Below, one piece after another: positions 1 to 5,797 of a DNA stretch of 8,279 nt. Source of the stretch: JBOGEN01 sp050743265. Lineage in GTDB: Bacteria; Actinomycetota; Actinomycetes; JBOGEN01. Numbering within the stretch: the stretch's first letter is position 1; every line of letters begins with the position of its first letter. Position numbers and translations under genes: made by a program. The notes beneath the pieces are model-generated. The model did not search any database and was not told where the DNA came from. It saw nothing but the letters and a program-made list of their open reading frames with translations. The stretch lies in NCBI GenBank assembly GCA_050743265.1, contig JBOGEN010000071.1, forward strand, positions 1 to 8,279, given 5' to 3'.

Positions 1-1
1 C

Positions 2-709
2 ACCCAGCTGGTGCGGCTTCTCGACGCGGGCAGGCCGGCGGTCGACGCGCTGCGGGCGTACGACGCGGTGCTACTCGGCGGCGCTGCGGCGCCCGGGGCC
101 CTGCGCGAGCGCGCGCACCAGGCAGGCGTGCACGTCGTCACCACGTACGGCATGACCGAGACCGCGGGCGGGTGCGTGTACGACGGGCGGCCCCTCGACG
201 GCGTGCAGGTCGACGTCGACCACGACGGGCACATCCACCTCGGCGGGGACGTCGTCTTCTCCGGCTACCGCCTGCGCCCCGACCTCACCCGTCGGGCGCT
301 CGCGGTGCGGGACGGCGTCCGGTGGCACGCGACCCATGACGTCGGGCGCCTCGACTCCGACGGCATGCTGACCGTGCTCGGGCGGGCGGACGACGTCATC
401 GTCACGGGGGCCGAGAAGGTGGCCGCGGGTGCGGTCGAGGAGGTGCTCGCTCGCCACCCGGGCATCCGGGAGTGCGTCGTCGTGGGGCGGCCCGACCGGG
501 AGTGGGGTGAGCGTGTCGTCGCGGTCGTCGTCCCGGCAGACCCGGACGCCCCACCCGTTGCCGACGACCTGCGCGCCCACGTCGCCGAGCGGCTCGGACC
601 CGGCGCGGCTCCCCGTGAGGTCGTGCACGTGCGGGCACTGCCACTGCTGACGTCGGGCAAGGTTGACCGTGCCACGTTGCGTGACCAGTGGGACCTGGAG
701 GATCGATGA
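2..709 (+). CDS. menE: o-Succinylbenzoate-CoA ligase, C-terminal part (5' end outside window)
   Basis: MenE activates o-succinylbenzoate with ATP and CoA in menaquinone synthesis. The reading frame is open from the left edge (T-Q-L-V-R-L-L-D), so the GTG at 11 is an internal Val codon and not a start; 235 codons are visible of a protein usually about 350-500 residues. Hallmarks of the ANL adenylate-forming family appear in order: the Y-G-M-T-E-T-A-G adenine/acyl-binding motif (about nt 146-169), H-D-V-G followed by G-R-A-D-D-V-I-V-T-G hinge motif (about nt 335-409), and the C-terminal catalytic lysine in T-S-G-K-V-D-R (Lys codon 659-661). The gene ends in ATGA shared with menA, so the two are likely co-transcribed and translationally coupled. 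That coupling to menA is the main reason to choose MenE over another acyl-CoA ligase. No frame damage is visible. Confidence 0.92.
   Translation, partial: TQLVRLLDAGRPAVDALRAYDAVLLGGAAAPGALRERAHQAGVHVVTTYGMTETAGGCVYDGRPLDGVQVDVDHDGHIHLGGDVVFSGYRLRPDLTRRALAVRDGVRWHATHDVGRLDSDGMLTVLGRADDVIVTGAEKVAAGAVEEVLARHPGIRECVVVGRPDREWGERVVAVVVPADPDAPPVADDLRAHVAERLGPGAAPREVVHVRALPLLTSGKVDRATLRDQWDLEDR
697..702 (+). promoter_or_regulatory. Ribosome binding site of menA
   Basis: GGAGGA lies inside the last codons of menE, 3 nt before the ATG at 706. Because this Shine-Dalgarno sequence sits downstream of the other in-frame start (GTG at 688), it argues for the ATG at 706. The spacing is short, which fits re-initiation at the ATGA overlap. 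Confidence 0.6.
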
Positions 710-1578
710 CGACCACCGCCCAGTGGGTGCGCGGCGCGCGTCCGCGCACGCTGCCCGCCGCTGTCGCACCCGTCCTGGTCGGCACCGGTGCGGCTGCCGC
801 CGTCGACGGGGCGATGTGGTGGAAGGCGGTGCTCGCGCTGGTGGTCGCGGTGGCACTTCAGGTCGCCGTGAACTACGCCAACGACTACTCCGACGGGGTC
901 CGGGGCACCGACAAGGACCGGGTGGGTCCCCTGCGCCTCGTCGGGTCGGGCGCGGCGACCCCGCACGCGGTGCGCTCGGCGGCGCTAGGCGCGTTCGGTG
1001 TCGCCGCGGTCGCCGGGCTCGTGCTCGCGGTGACGTCCGCCTGGTGGCTGGTGCTGGTCGGGGCGGCCGCGATGGCTGCTGCCTGGTTCTACACCGGCGG
1101 CCGGCGGCCGTACGGGTACAGGGCCCTCGGCGAGGTGTCGGTCTTCGTGTTCTTCGGGCTCGTCGCGGTGCTCGGCACCACGTACGTACAGGCCGGCCGC
1201 GTCACCGGACCCGCGTTCGCCGGAGCGGTCGCCGTGGGGGCGCTAGCGTGCGCCATCCTCGTGGCGAACAACCTGCGCGACATCCCCACCGACCGGGACG
1301 CCGGCAAGCGCACGCTCGCGGTCGCGCTCGGCGACGGGGGCAGCCGCCGCCTGTACGCGACACTGGTCGGCGCCGCGTTCGTCCTCGCCACGCTGGTCGG
1401 CGTGGCGGTCCCGTGGGCGCTGCTGGCGCTCGCCTCCGTACCGCTCGCCGTCCCGCCGGTACGCCGGGTGCTGGCCGGGAGCACAGGTCCCGACCTCGTC
1501 CCCGTGCTGCAGGACACCGGACGGGTCGAGCTCGCCTACGCCGTCCTGCTGGGCGCCGGGCTCGCGCTCAGCGCCTGA
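706..1578 (+). CDS. menA: 1,4-Dihydroxy-2-naphthoate polyprenyltransferase
   Basis: MenA is an integral membrane enzyme that joins the polyprenyl chain to 1,4-dihydroxy-2-naphthoate, releasing CO2 and giving demethylmenaquinone. The product is 290 residues, the usual length. Both Asp-rich Mg/prenyl-diphosphate motifs of the UbiA superfamily are present: N59-D-Y-S-D63 and D192-I-P-T-D196, the latter followed by R-D-A-G-K-R-T. The family element Y-T-G-G-R-R-P-Y-G-Y (129-138) followed by L-G-E lies between them. Hydrophobic segments fit about eight or nine membrane helices (for example 41-58, 95-130, 143-160, 170-188, 219-250, 275-290). The ATG at 706 overlaps the menE stop (ATGA) and gives the N-terminus W-V-R-G-A-R-P-R-T-L-P typical of actinobacterial MenA; the GTG at 688 would add six residues. 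The gene converges with the kinase gene at 1590. Confidence 0.96.
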   Translation: MTTTAQWVRGARPRTLPAAVAPVLVGTGAAAAVDGAMWWKAVLALVVAVALQVAVNYANDYSDGVRGTDKDRVGPLRLVGSGAATPHAVRSAALGAFGVAAVAGLVLAVTSAWWLVLVGAAAMAAAWFYTGGRRPYGYRALGEVSVFVFFGLVAVLGTTYVQAGRVTGPAFAGAVAVGALACAILVANNLRDIPTDRDAGKRTLAVALGDGGSRRLYATLVGAAFVLATLVGVAVPWALLALASVPLAVPPVRRVLAGSTGPDLVPVLQDTGRVELAYAVLLGAGLALSA

Positions 1579-1596
1579 CGCAACAACGTTCAGGCG
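1572..1596. terminator. Candidate shared hairpin between convergent genes
   Basis: CGCCTGA (1572-1578) and TCAGGCG (1590-1596) are perfect inverted repeats. Pairing can continue inward through C1579-G1580 with C1587-G1588, leaving a CAACAA loop and one bulged T. The menA TGA (1576-1578) and the kinase TGA (minus strand, 1592-1590) each lie in one arm. There is no T-run on either side, so this would be a U-less, high-GC type terminator or simply an RNA hairpin protecting both 3' ends. Function is inferred from position and symmetry. Confidence 0.45.
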
Positions 1597-2450
1597 GCGG
1601 CGAGCGCCTCGCGGGCGGCGTGCACGGCCTGCCCGGCGTACCCGCCACCGAACAGCACCGTGTGGACGAGGAGCGGGTGCAGCTGGTGCAGCGGGACGCG
1701 CGCCCGCCACCCGTCGGCCAGCGGGTACGCCTCGTCGTACGCGGCGAGCACGCGGTCCAGGTACGGCAGCCCGAAGAGCGCGAGCATCGCGAGGTCGGTC
1801 TCCCGGTGCCCCCCGTGGCAGGCCGGGTCGACCAGGTAGGCGGGCCCCTCGGACGACCAGAGCACGTTGCCCGACCACAGGTCTCCGTGCACGCGCGCCG
1901 GCTGCTCCGTGGGGCCGGCGATCTCGAGCAGCTGCCCGCACACCGTCTCCACCGGGCCCACCTCGTCCGCGGCCAGCACTCCCGCGTCGACGGCCTGGCG
2001 CAGGTAGGGCAGCACGCGGCGGGACGCGTAGAAGTCCGGCCAGTCCACCGCCGGGGCGTTGGGCAGCGGCAGCGGACCGATGTAGCCGTCCCGCGCCCAG
2101 CCGAACATCGGTGCGCCCGCCTGGTGCGTACGTGCCAGCTCCCGCCCGAACCGCTCGGCCGCCTCGGGCGACGGTGCGCCGGGCTCAACCCACTCGAGGA
2201 CCAGCACGTCCTCGGCGACAGCCTCGACCCGTGGCAGGGGGCACCCGCCCGCGTCGTCGAGGCCTCCGAGCCCGGACGCCTCCACGGCGAACAGGTCCGC
2301 GGGCCCGTGGCGCAGGGTCTTGACGAAGAACGCCCGCCCGTCCGCGGCGGTGACCCGGGACGCGTCACAGATGGACCCCCCACCGACGGGCCGGGTGTCC
2401 TCCACCTCGGTGCCCAGCAGGTCTCCCACCCGGCTGGCGGCCACGGTCAC
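1590..2450 (-). CDS. Fructosamine/ketosamine 3-kinase family protein
   Basis: This is a cytosolic small-molecule/protein-adduct kinase of the FN3K family (aminoglycoside-phosphotransferase fold). Characterised members phosphorylate O-3 of ketosamines bound to protein amines; the 3-phosphate is unstable and the sugar is eliminated, freeing the amine. The product is 286 residues, the normal length. Visible motifs: F-F-V-K44 (ATP lysine), E57 of helix C, the catalytic loop H188-G-D190-L-W-S-G-N195, the metal-binding D208-P-A, then H-G-G-H-R-E-T-D-L-A-M (212-222) and the family C-terminal F-G-G-G-Y (267-271). It starts at GTG 2450, which overlaps the TGA of the upstream phosphatase gene (GTGA); an AGGAGAGGTGG stretch lies just upstream. 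Bacterial members often prefer ribulosamine or erythrulosamine over fructosamine, so the exact substrate is open. All key residues are intact. Confidence 0.92.
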   Translation of the reverse strand: MTVAASRVGDLLGTEVEDTRPVGGGSICDASRVTAADGRAFFVKTLRHGPADLFAVEASGLGGLDDAGGCPLPRVEAVAEDVLVLEWVEPGAPSPEAAERFGRELARTHQAGAPMFGWARDGYIGPLPLPNAPAVDWPDFYASRRVLPYLRQAVDAGVLAADEVGPVETVCGQLLEIAGPTEQPARVHGDLWSGNVLWSSEGPAYLVDPACHGGHRETDLAMLALFGLPYLDRVLAAYDEAYPLADGWRARVPLHQLHPLLVHTVLFGGGYAGQAVHAAREALAAA

Positions 2451-2962
2451 CGGTGGACCACCTCTCCTCTCAGCTCCTCAACCAGCCCGCGGCAAGCGGC
2501 CTCGACCAACCTCAGGACGTGCGCGAAGCCGTCCCCGTCGCCGTAGTACGGGTCGGGAACGCCCAGCTCGCCGTCCAACTGTCCGGTCGAGGCCGGGTCG
2601 TACGACCGGAGCAGCCGGATCCGGTCCGCGGTGTCTGCGTCCGGGGCGAGCCGGCGCAGGTCGGCCATGTTCGCCCCGTCGAGCGCGAGCACGAGGTCGT
2701 ACCGGGAGAACCAGTCGGCCCGGAACCGGCGCGCGCGGTGGCGCAGCGTGTACCCGTGCGCGGTCAGCACGGCGCGGGCGCGCTCGTCCGCGTCGTCCCC
2801 CTCGTGCCAGCCGCCCGTCCCGGCGCTGTCGACGGCGACCGCGTCCCGCAGACCGGCCTCGGCGAGCTGGCGGCACAGGACCGCCTCGGCCATCGGGGAC
2901 CGGCAGATGTTGCCCATGCAGACGAGGCACACCCGGTACGGCCCGGCGGGCGGCGAAGTCAT
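2447..2962 (-). CDS. Low-molecular-weight protein tyrosine phosphatase
   Basis: A cytosolic cysteine phosphatase, 171 residues (usual 150-170). The P-loop C15-M-G-N-I-C20-R21-S22 has the C-X5-R-S signature, with catalytic Cys15 and phosphate-binding Arg21; the second Cys (Cys20) is also typical. The general-acid loop is D137-P-Y-Y, preceded by V-P. These are all the catalytic elements needed. The family dephosphorylates phosphotyrosine in actinobacteria (PtpA type), but some members act on protein-bound ketosamine phosphates; the GTGA overlap with the downstream ketosamine kinase gene favours this second role here. That is an inference from context. The ATG at 2962 is the only sensible start: it places the P-loop Cys at residue 15. 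A purine-rich AAGGGG lies upstream, but 12 nt away, and a three-codon frame intervenes (see findings). The MMPL transporter gene ends 83 nt upstream on the same strand. Confidence 0.94.
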   Translation of the reverse strand: MTSPPAGPYRVCLVCMGNICRSPMAEAVLCRQLAEAGLRDAVAVDSAGTGGWHEGDDADERARAVLTAHGYTLRHRARRFRADWFSRYDLVLALDGANMADLRRLAPDADTADRIRLLRSYDPASTGQLDGELGVPDPYYGDGDGFAHVLRLVEAACRGLVEELRGEVVHR

Positions 2963-3045
2963 GGGGCCATGCTGCCCCTTCCGGAGCGGAGCCCGGTCCG
3001 GCCCCCCGTCCAGTAGGGCGTCTCAGCCGTCCTGGCGCCCAGCAC

Positions 3046-5220
3046 TCAGTCGACGGAGGCGGGCTCCTCCTCGGGCTCACCGGCAGGGCGTCCGGGCGGC
3101 CCGGGAACCCTCGCGTGGGCCCCGACGGACGGCAGTGGCGACGGCTCCACGCGCAGGATGCGTGCCGCCCACCCGGGCAGCCACCAGTTCCACCGTCCCA
3201 GGATGCTCACAAGAGCCGGCACCAGCAGCGCGCGCACGATGGTCGCGTCGATGAGGATGCCGACACCCAGGGCCGTGGCGAACACCTTGATATCCGTGCC
3301 CGGCGAGGACGCGAGCGCGGAGAACGCGAAGAACAGGATCAGCGCGGCGGACGTGACGAGGCGCCCGGTGCGTCCGAGCCCGGTGACGACCGCCTGCTCG
3401 TTCGAGCCGGACGCGTCGTACTCCTCACGCATGCGGGCCAGGATGAACACTTCGTAGTCCATCGACAGCCCGAACAGGAACGCGAAGATCAGCACAGGGA
3501 GCCAGAACGTCACCGCCCCCGTCTGGCTCACGTTGAAGATCGCCTCGGACCCGTTGCCGCTCTGCCAGAAGAACACCACCGCGCCGAAGACGGCGGCCAC
3601 GGACAACAGGTTGAGGATGACGGCCTTCAGCGGCAGCAGCAGCGACCGGAACGTCCGCACCAGCAGCACGTACGTGATGAAGGCGATGAGTGCCAGCACG
3701 AGCGGGAACCTGTCGTACACGGCGCTGAAGTAATCCTGCACGGTCGCGCCGGACCCGGTGACGCCGACCTCCGCGGACACCGCCGCCTCGGTGGCGTCGC
3801 GCACCCGGTCGACCACCTCGGTGCTCTCGCTGTCCACGGTCTCGTTCACCGGGAGCACCTCGACCACCGACGGCCCGTTGCCCTCCGCGCCCACGAGCGC
3901 GGTGCGCACCCCGTCGACGCCGGCCGCCGCGGTCACGGCGGCGTCCGCCTCGCCCGGCGGGACAACGACCTCGATCGGAGTGAGCAGACCCGTCCCGGTG
4001 CCACCCTCCCGCAGCACCGACAGCCCTTCGTACGCCTCACCGCTCTTGGCCAGCGACTCGGTCTGGGCCTGGCCGATCTTCAGCCCGAACACGGGCGTGA
4101 TCAGCAGGGCGAGCACGACCAGCGCGGTGCCGGCGGCGAGCCAGCGGAACCGGACGATCCCCCGCGCCCAGGCCGTCCACGCGCGCGGCGCGTGGCCCTC
4201 GTGTCTGATGCGCGGCCAGTCGACCCTGGGCCCGAGGGTGGAGAGCAGCGCCGGCAGAAGGGTGAGGCACACCATCACGCTCACCAGCGGGATGAGCATG
4301 CCGCCGATCCCCATGCTGCGCAGCAGCGGGACGGGGACCACGACGAGCGCGATCAGGCTGATGGCGACCGTGACGCCGGACGCGACCACGGCGTGCCCCG
4401 CCGTCTTCATGGCCGTGACGACCGCGGTCTCGTTGTCCACCCCGTGCTCGCGCTCCTCCCGCCATCGGGACACGATGAGCAGCGAGTAGTCGATGGCGAC
4501 GCCCAGGCCGACCAGGGCGATGAGGAACTGGACGACGAACGAGACGTCGGTGACGTACGTGAGCCCCAGCACGATGAGGAACGTGGTGAGGATGGAGACC
4601 GCCGCGATCATGAGTGGCACCAGGGCGAGGAAAGACGCGAACACGAACGCGAGCACGGCGGCCGCGCCAAGCCCGCCGAGGAGGGTCTCGGCGAGCACAC
4701 CAGGACCCTCCGTGTCACCGCCGACCGCGAGCAGGTCGTACGAGGTGAGCTTGGCGTCGAGACCCTCGGCCTTGGCGGCCCGGTCGACGACGTCGGACAC
4801 CTGCGGCTCGAAACCGGGACCGAAGTCCGTGGGAGGCGGCTGGAAGAGCAGCCCGAAGGTCGACCGCCCGTCGTCGGTGAGGAACGCCTCGTCGCCCGTG
4901 CTCGCGTAGTCGACCACGCGGAGCTTGGGGATCTCCTCGCGTACGGCGTCGTACACCGCCGCGACGTCGTCGGCGCGCTCGTCGACGGTGGAGCCCTCGG
5001 GCACCGTGACCACCGGCACGAACGGCGAGAAGGACTGCGTGCCGTACGCGTCCACGACCTGTTCCTCGGCCTCCTGGCCAGGCTGGCCGGGCAGGGAGAA
5101 GTCGAGGCTGAGCCGGTCCGTGAGCTGGCTCGCGGTCCCCGCCCCCACGAGGAACAGGAACACCCACACGAGCGTGACGATGCGCCGGTGGTGCAGGACG
5201 AGCCGAGCGAACGATTCCAT
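3046..5220 (-). CDS. MMPL-family (RND superfamily) membrane transporter
   Basis: An inner-membrane, presumably proton-driven exporter of 724 residues, close to the usual length of actinobacterial MMPL/YdfJ-type proteins. It shows the two-fold RND layout: helix 1 (about 13-30), a large outer domain (about 31-175), a helix bundle (about 180-330), helix 7 (about 358-378), a second outer domain (about 380-505), and a second bundle (about 506-675). The paired family motifs are A-I-D244-Y245-S-L-L and S-M-D588-Y589-E-V-F, each followed by a basic R-x-R-E-E/R-W-R-E-E stretch and a Gly/Thr-rich helix. The tail (about 681-724) is Pro/Glu-rich and probably cytosolic. The ATG at 5220 is chosen because AGGAG lies 7 nt upstream and helix 1 follows at once; a longer frame to 5304 would add 28 unlikely residues. 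Substrate cannot be read from sequence (lipid, drug or glycoconjugate are all possible). No regulator gene adjoins it in the window. Confidence 0.93.
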   Translation of the reverse strand: MESFARLVLHHRRIVTLVWVFLFLVGAGTASQLTDRLSLDFSLPGQPGQEAEEQVVDAYGTQSFSPFVPVVTVPEGSTVDERADDVAAVYDAVREEIPKLRVVDYASTGDEAFLTDDGRSTFGLLFQPPPTDFGPGFEPQVSDVVDRAAKAEGLDAKLTSYDLLAVGGDTEGPGVLAETLLGGLGAAAVLAFVFASFLALVPLMIAAVSILTTFLIVLGLTYVTDVSFVVQFLIALVGLGVAIDYSLLIVSRWREEREHGVDNETAVVTAMKTAGHAVVASGVTVAISLIALVVVPVPLLRSMGIGGMLIPLVSVMVCLTLLPALLSTLGPRVDWPRIRHEGHAPRAWTAWARGIVRFRWLAAGTALVVLALLITPVFGLKIGQAQTESLAKSGEAYEGLSVLREGGTGTGLLTPIEVVVPPGEADAAVTAAAGVDGVRTALVGAEGNGPSVVEVLPVNETVDSESTEVVDRVRDATEAAVSAEVGVTGSGATVQDYFSAVYDRFPLVLALIAFITYVLLVRTFRSLLLPLKAVILNLLSVAAVFGAVVFFWQSGNGSEAIFNVSQTGAVTFWLPVLIFAFLFGLSMDYEVFILARMREEYDASGSNEQAVVTGLGRTGRLVTSAALILFFAFSALASSPGTDIKVFATALGVGILIDATIVRALLVPALVSILGRWNWWLPGWAARILRVEPSPLPSVGAHARVPGPPGRPAGEPEEEPASVD

Positions 5221-5227
5221 GGCGGTG

Positions 5228-5232
5228 CTCCT
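5228..5232 (-). promoter_or_regulatory. Ribosome binding site of the MMPL transporter
   Basis: On the minus strand AGGAG stands 7 nt before the ATG at 5220, an ideal spacing. It decides the start against the longer in-frame start at 5304. Confidence 0.7.
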
Positions 5233-5277
5233 GTGTGCTGCTCTCGTGCAGCCCCCCGAGCGCTGCGTGACCGCTGG

Positions 5278-5311
5278 CGGCACCGGCCGGGGTGTTCGCG
5301 ACACGGTGCCG
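5278..5311. repeat. Inverted repeat in the transporter leader or promoter
   Basis: CGGCACCG (5278-5285) and CGGTGCCG (5304-5311) are perfect 8-bp inverted arms. Just inside the right arm lies a smaller dyad, TGT-TCGCG-ACA (5293-5303). The element starts 58 nt upstream of the transporter ATG. It could be an operator for a repressor or an RNA hairpin in the leader; the sequence alone does not decide. Confidence 0.5.
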
Positions 5312-5460
5312 GGGAGAGCATCCCCCAGGTCACAGGCTTGCGAGGCGGTTTCACCAGGCTTGGGGCTTCCGCCGCCGGGTCTGTCCCGATGTGTCGCAGA
5401 GTCCGTCCGGCCGGGACGTCATGGGCCACGGCAACCACAGAGGGTGCGGCAGGGAGTGGG

Positions 5461-5486
5461 CGCCGCCTCGCGTGGACGCGGCGGCG
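5461..5486 (-). terminator. Candidate terminator hairpin downstream of tRNA-Leu
   Basis: CGCCGC (5461-5466) pairs with GCGGCG (5481-5486), followed by two bulged bases and an inner CGCG/CGCG stem closing on a TGGA-type tetraloop (5473-5476). It begins 55 nt beyond the 3' end of the minus-strand tRNA. It has no U-run. A smaller CCCGG/CCGGG hairpin with a 4-nt loop at 5503-5516 lies nearer the tRNA and is an alternative. GC-rich DNA gives many chance hairpins, so confidence is low. Confidence 0.3.
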
Positions 5487-5540
5487 GGAGTGCCTCGTCG
5501 GACCCGGGTGACCGGGGAGGAGGTGGAGGGGGGACGAGAG

Positions 5541-5624
5541 TGCGCGAGGGGGGAGTCGAACCCCCACGTCCTTGCGGACACACGGACCTGAACCGTGCGC
5601 GTCTACCTGTTCCGCCACCCGCGC
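5541..5624 (-). tRNA. tRNA-Leu, anticodon CAG
   Basis: An 84-nt class II tRNA on the minus strand. The acceptor stem is GCGCGGG (from 5624) with CTCGCGC (5548-5542), one G-U pair, and discriminator A at 5541. The anticodon arm is CACGG-TTCAGGT-CCGTG, giving anticodon CAG, which reads CUG, normally a favoured Leu codon in GC-rich genomes. A long variable arm (TGTCC-GCAA-GGACG) marks it as Leu/Ser class, and the T arm is GGGGG-TTCGACT-CCCCC. CCA is not encoded: the genome continues CTC after the discriminator. It lies head-to-head with fhaA, 173 nt apart. Confidence 0.97.
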
Positions 5625-5634
5625 GAGCGGAGCC

Positions 5635-5640
5635 AGGCTA
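5635..5640 (-). promoter_or_regulatory. Candidate -10 element of the tRNA-Leu promoter
   Basis: TAGCCT (minus strand, 5640-5635) fits the TANNNT pattern of actinobacterial housekeeping promoters. It would place the start of transcription a few bases before the mature 5' end at 5624. No clear -35 box is seen at the expected distance. Confidence 0.4.
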
Positions 5641-5747
5641 ACACGCAGGACAGGACCGCCCGGCCCGCCACCTGCGCGGCTGCGGCGCGCGGTTCGCGGC
5701 GGGGGCGTGGGGGAAAGCCGTGACCCGGGGCCATAACCCGGCACGGA

Positions 5748-5753
5748 TACGAT
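5748..5753 (+). promoter_or_regulatory. Candidate -10 element of the fhaA-fhaB-pstP promoter
   Basis: TACGAT (preceded by GGA) fits TANNNT and lies 44 nt before the fhaA ATG. The only TTGAC-like match upstream, TGACCC at 5721-5726, is 21 bp away, too far for a standard promoter. An inverted repeat (5750-5770) overlaps it. Placement is tentative. Confidence 0.4.
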
Positions 5754-5770
5754 CGGGGTCGTTCCGATCG
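5750..5770. repeat. Inverted repeat at the presumed fhaA transcription start
   Basis: CGATCGG (5750-5756) and CCGATCG (5764-5770) are perfect 7-bp inverted arms around the 7-nt loop GGTCGTT. The left arm overlaps the candidate -10 box and the right arm falls in the early leader of fhaA, an operator-like position. The same bases could form a 5' leader hairpin. The next bases (ATCG) repeat part of the right arm. Confidence 0.5.
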
Positions 5771-5784
5771 ATCGTCACTCGCGC

Positions 5785-5793
5785 GGGAGGAGG
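5785..5793 (+). promoter_or_regulatory. Ribosome binding site of fhaA
   Basis: GGGAGGAGG contains two overlapping GGAGG-like cores; the first (5786-5790) is 7 nt from the ATG at 5798. It settles that start against the longer open frame reaching back to 5720. Confidence 0.75.
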
Positions 5794-5797
5794 TGCC

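Larger units (their letters stand above)
5221..5540. other. Gene-free stretch between tRNA-Leu and the transporter gene
   Basis: About 320 nt without a credible protein gene: the open frames crossing it have no family resemblance and run antisense to, or out of frame with, the neighbours. It should hold the 3' end of the tRNA transcript and the promoter and leader of the minus-strand transporter gene. I see an 8-bp inverted repeat (5278-5285 with 5304-5311), a direct repeat spaced 22 bp (5333-5340 and 5355-5362), and GC-rich hairpins at 5404-5418, 5461-5486 and 5503-5516. I could not pick a convincing -35/-10 pair for the transporter. Confidence 0.7.

Noticed and set aside
688..705. Earlier GTG start for menA
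   Set aside because: The Shine-Dalgarno sequence lies downstream of this GTG, and the ATG at 706 gives the ATGA overlap and the usual N-terminus.
663..2546. Plus-strand open frame of over 600 codons spanning menA and the kinase
   Set aside because: Out of frame with menA and antisense to the kinase; its translation is Arg/Gly-rich low complexity.
3010..3045. Terminator after the transporter stop (GGGCG 3016-3020 with CGCCC 3036-3040)
   Set aside because: Only 5 bp with a 15-nt loop and no U-run; such pairs are expected by chance at this GC content.
5221..5304. N-terminal extension of the transporter to 5304
   Set aside because: AGGAG is ideally placed for the ATG at 5220; the extra 28 residues are Pro/Arg/Thr-rich and would precede a membrane helix that normally starts the protein.
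2320..5511. Very long plus-strand open frame (over 1000 codons) across the transporter region
   Set aside because: It is antisense to the kinase, phosphatase and transporter genes, which all have intact family motifs. Its translation is Arg/His/Glu-rich with no hydrophobic core, as expected when a GC-rich gene is read on the opposite strand.
5292..5591. Possible small plus-strand gene (99 codons) in the gap before tRNA-Leu
   Set aside because: It reads into the tRNA on the opposite strand, has no ribosome binding site that I can see, and shows no domain or protein-like composition.
5720..5797. N-terminal extension of fhaA to 5720
   Set aside because: A strong ribosome binding site precedes the ATG at 5798 and the family N-terminus M-G-V-L-D-R-F-E starts there.
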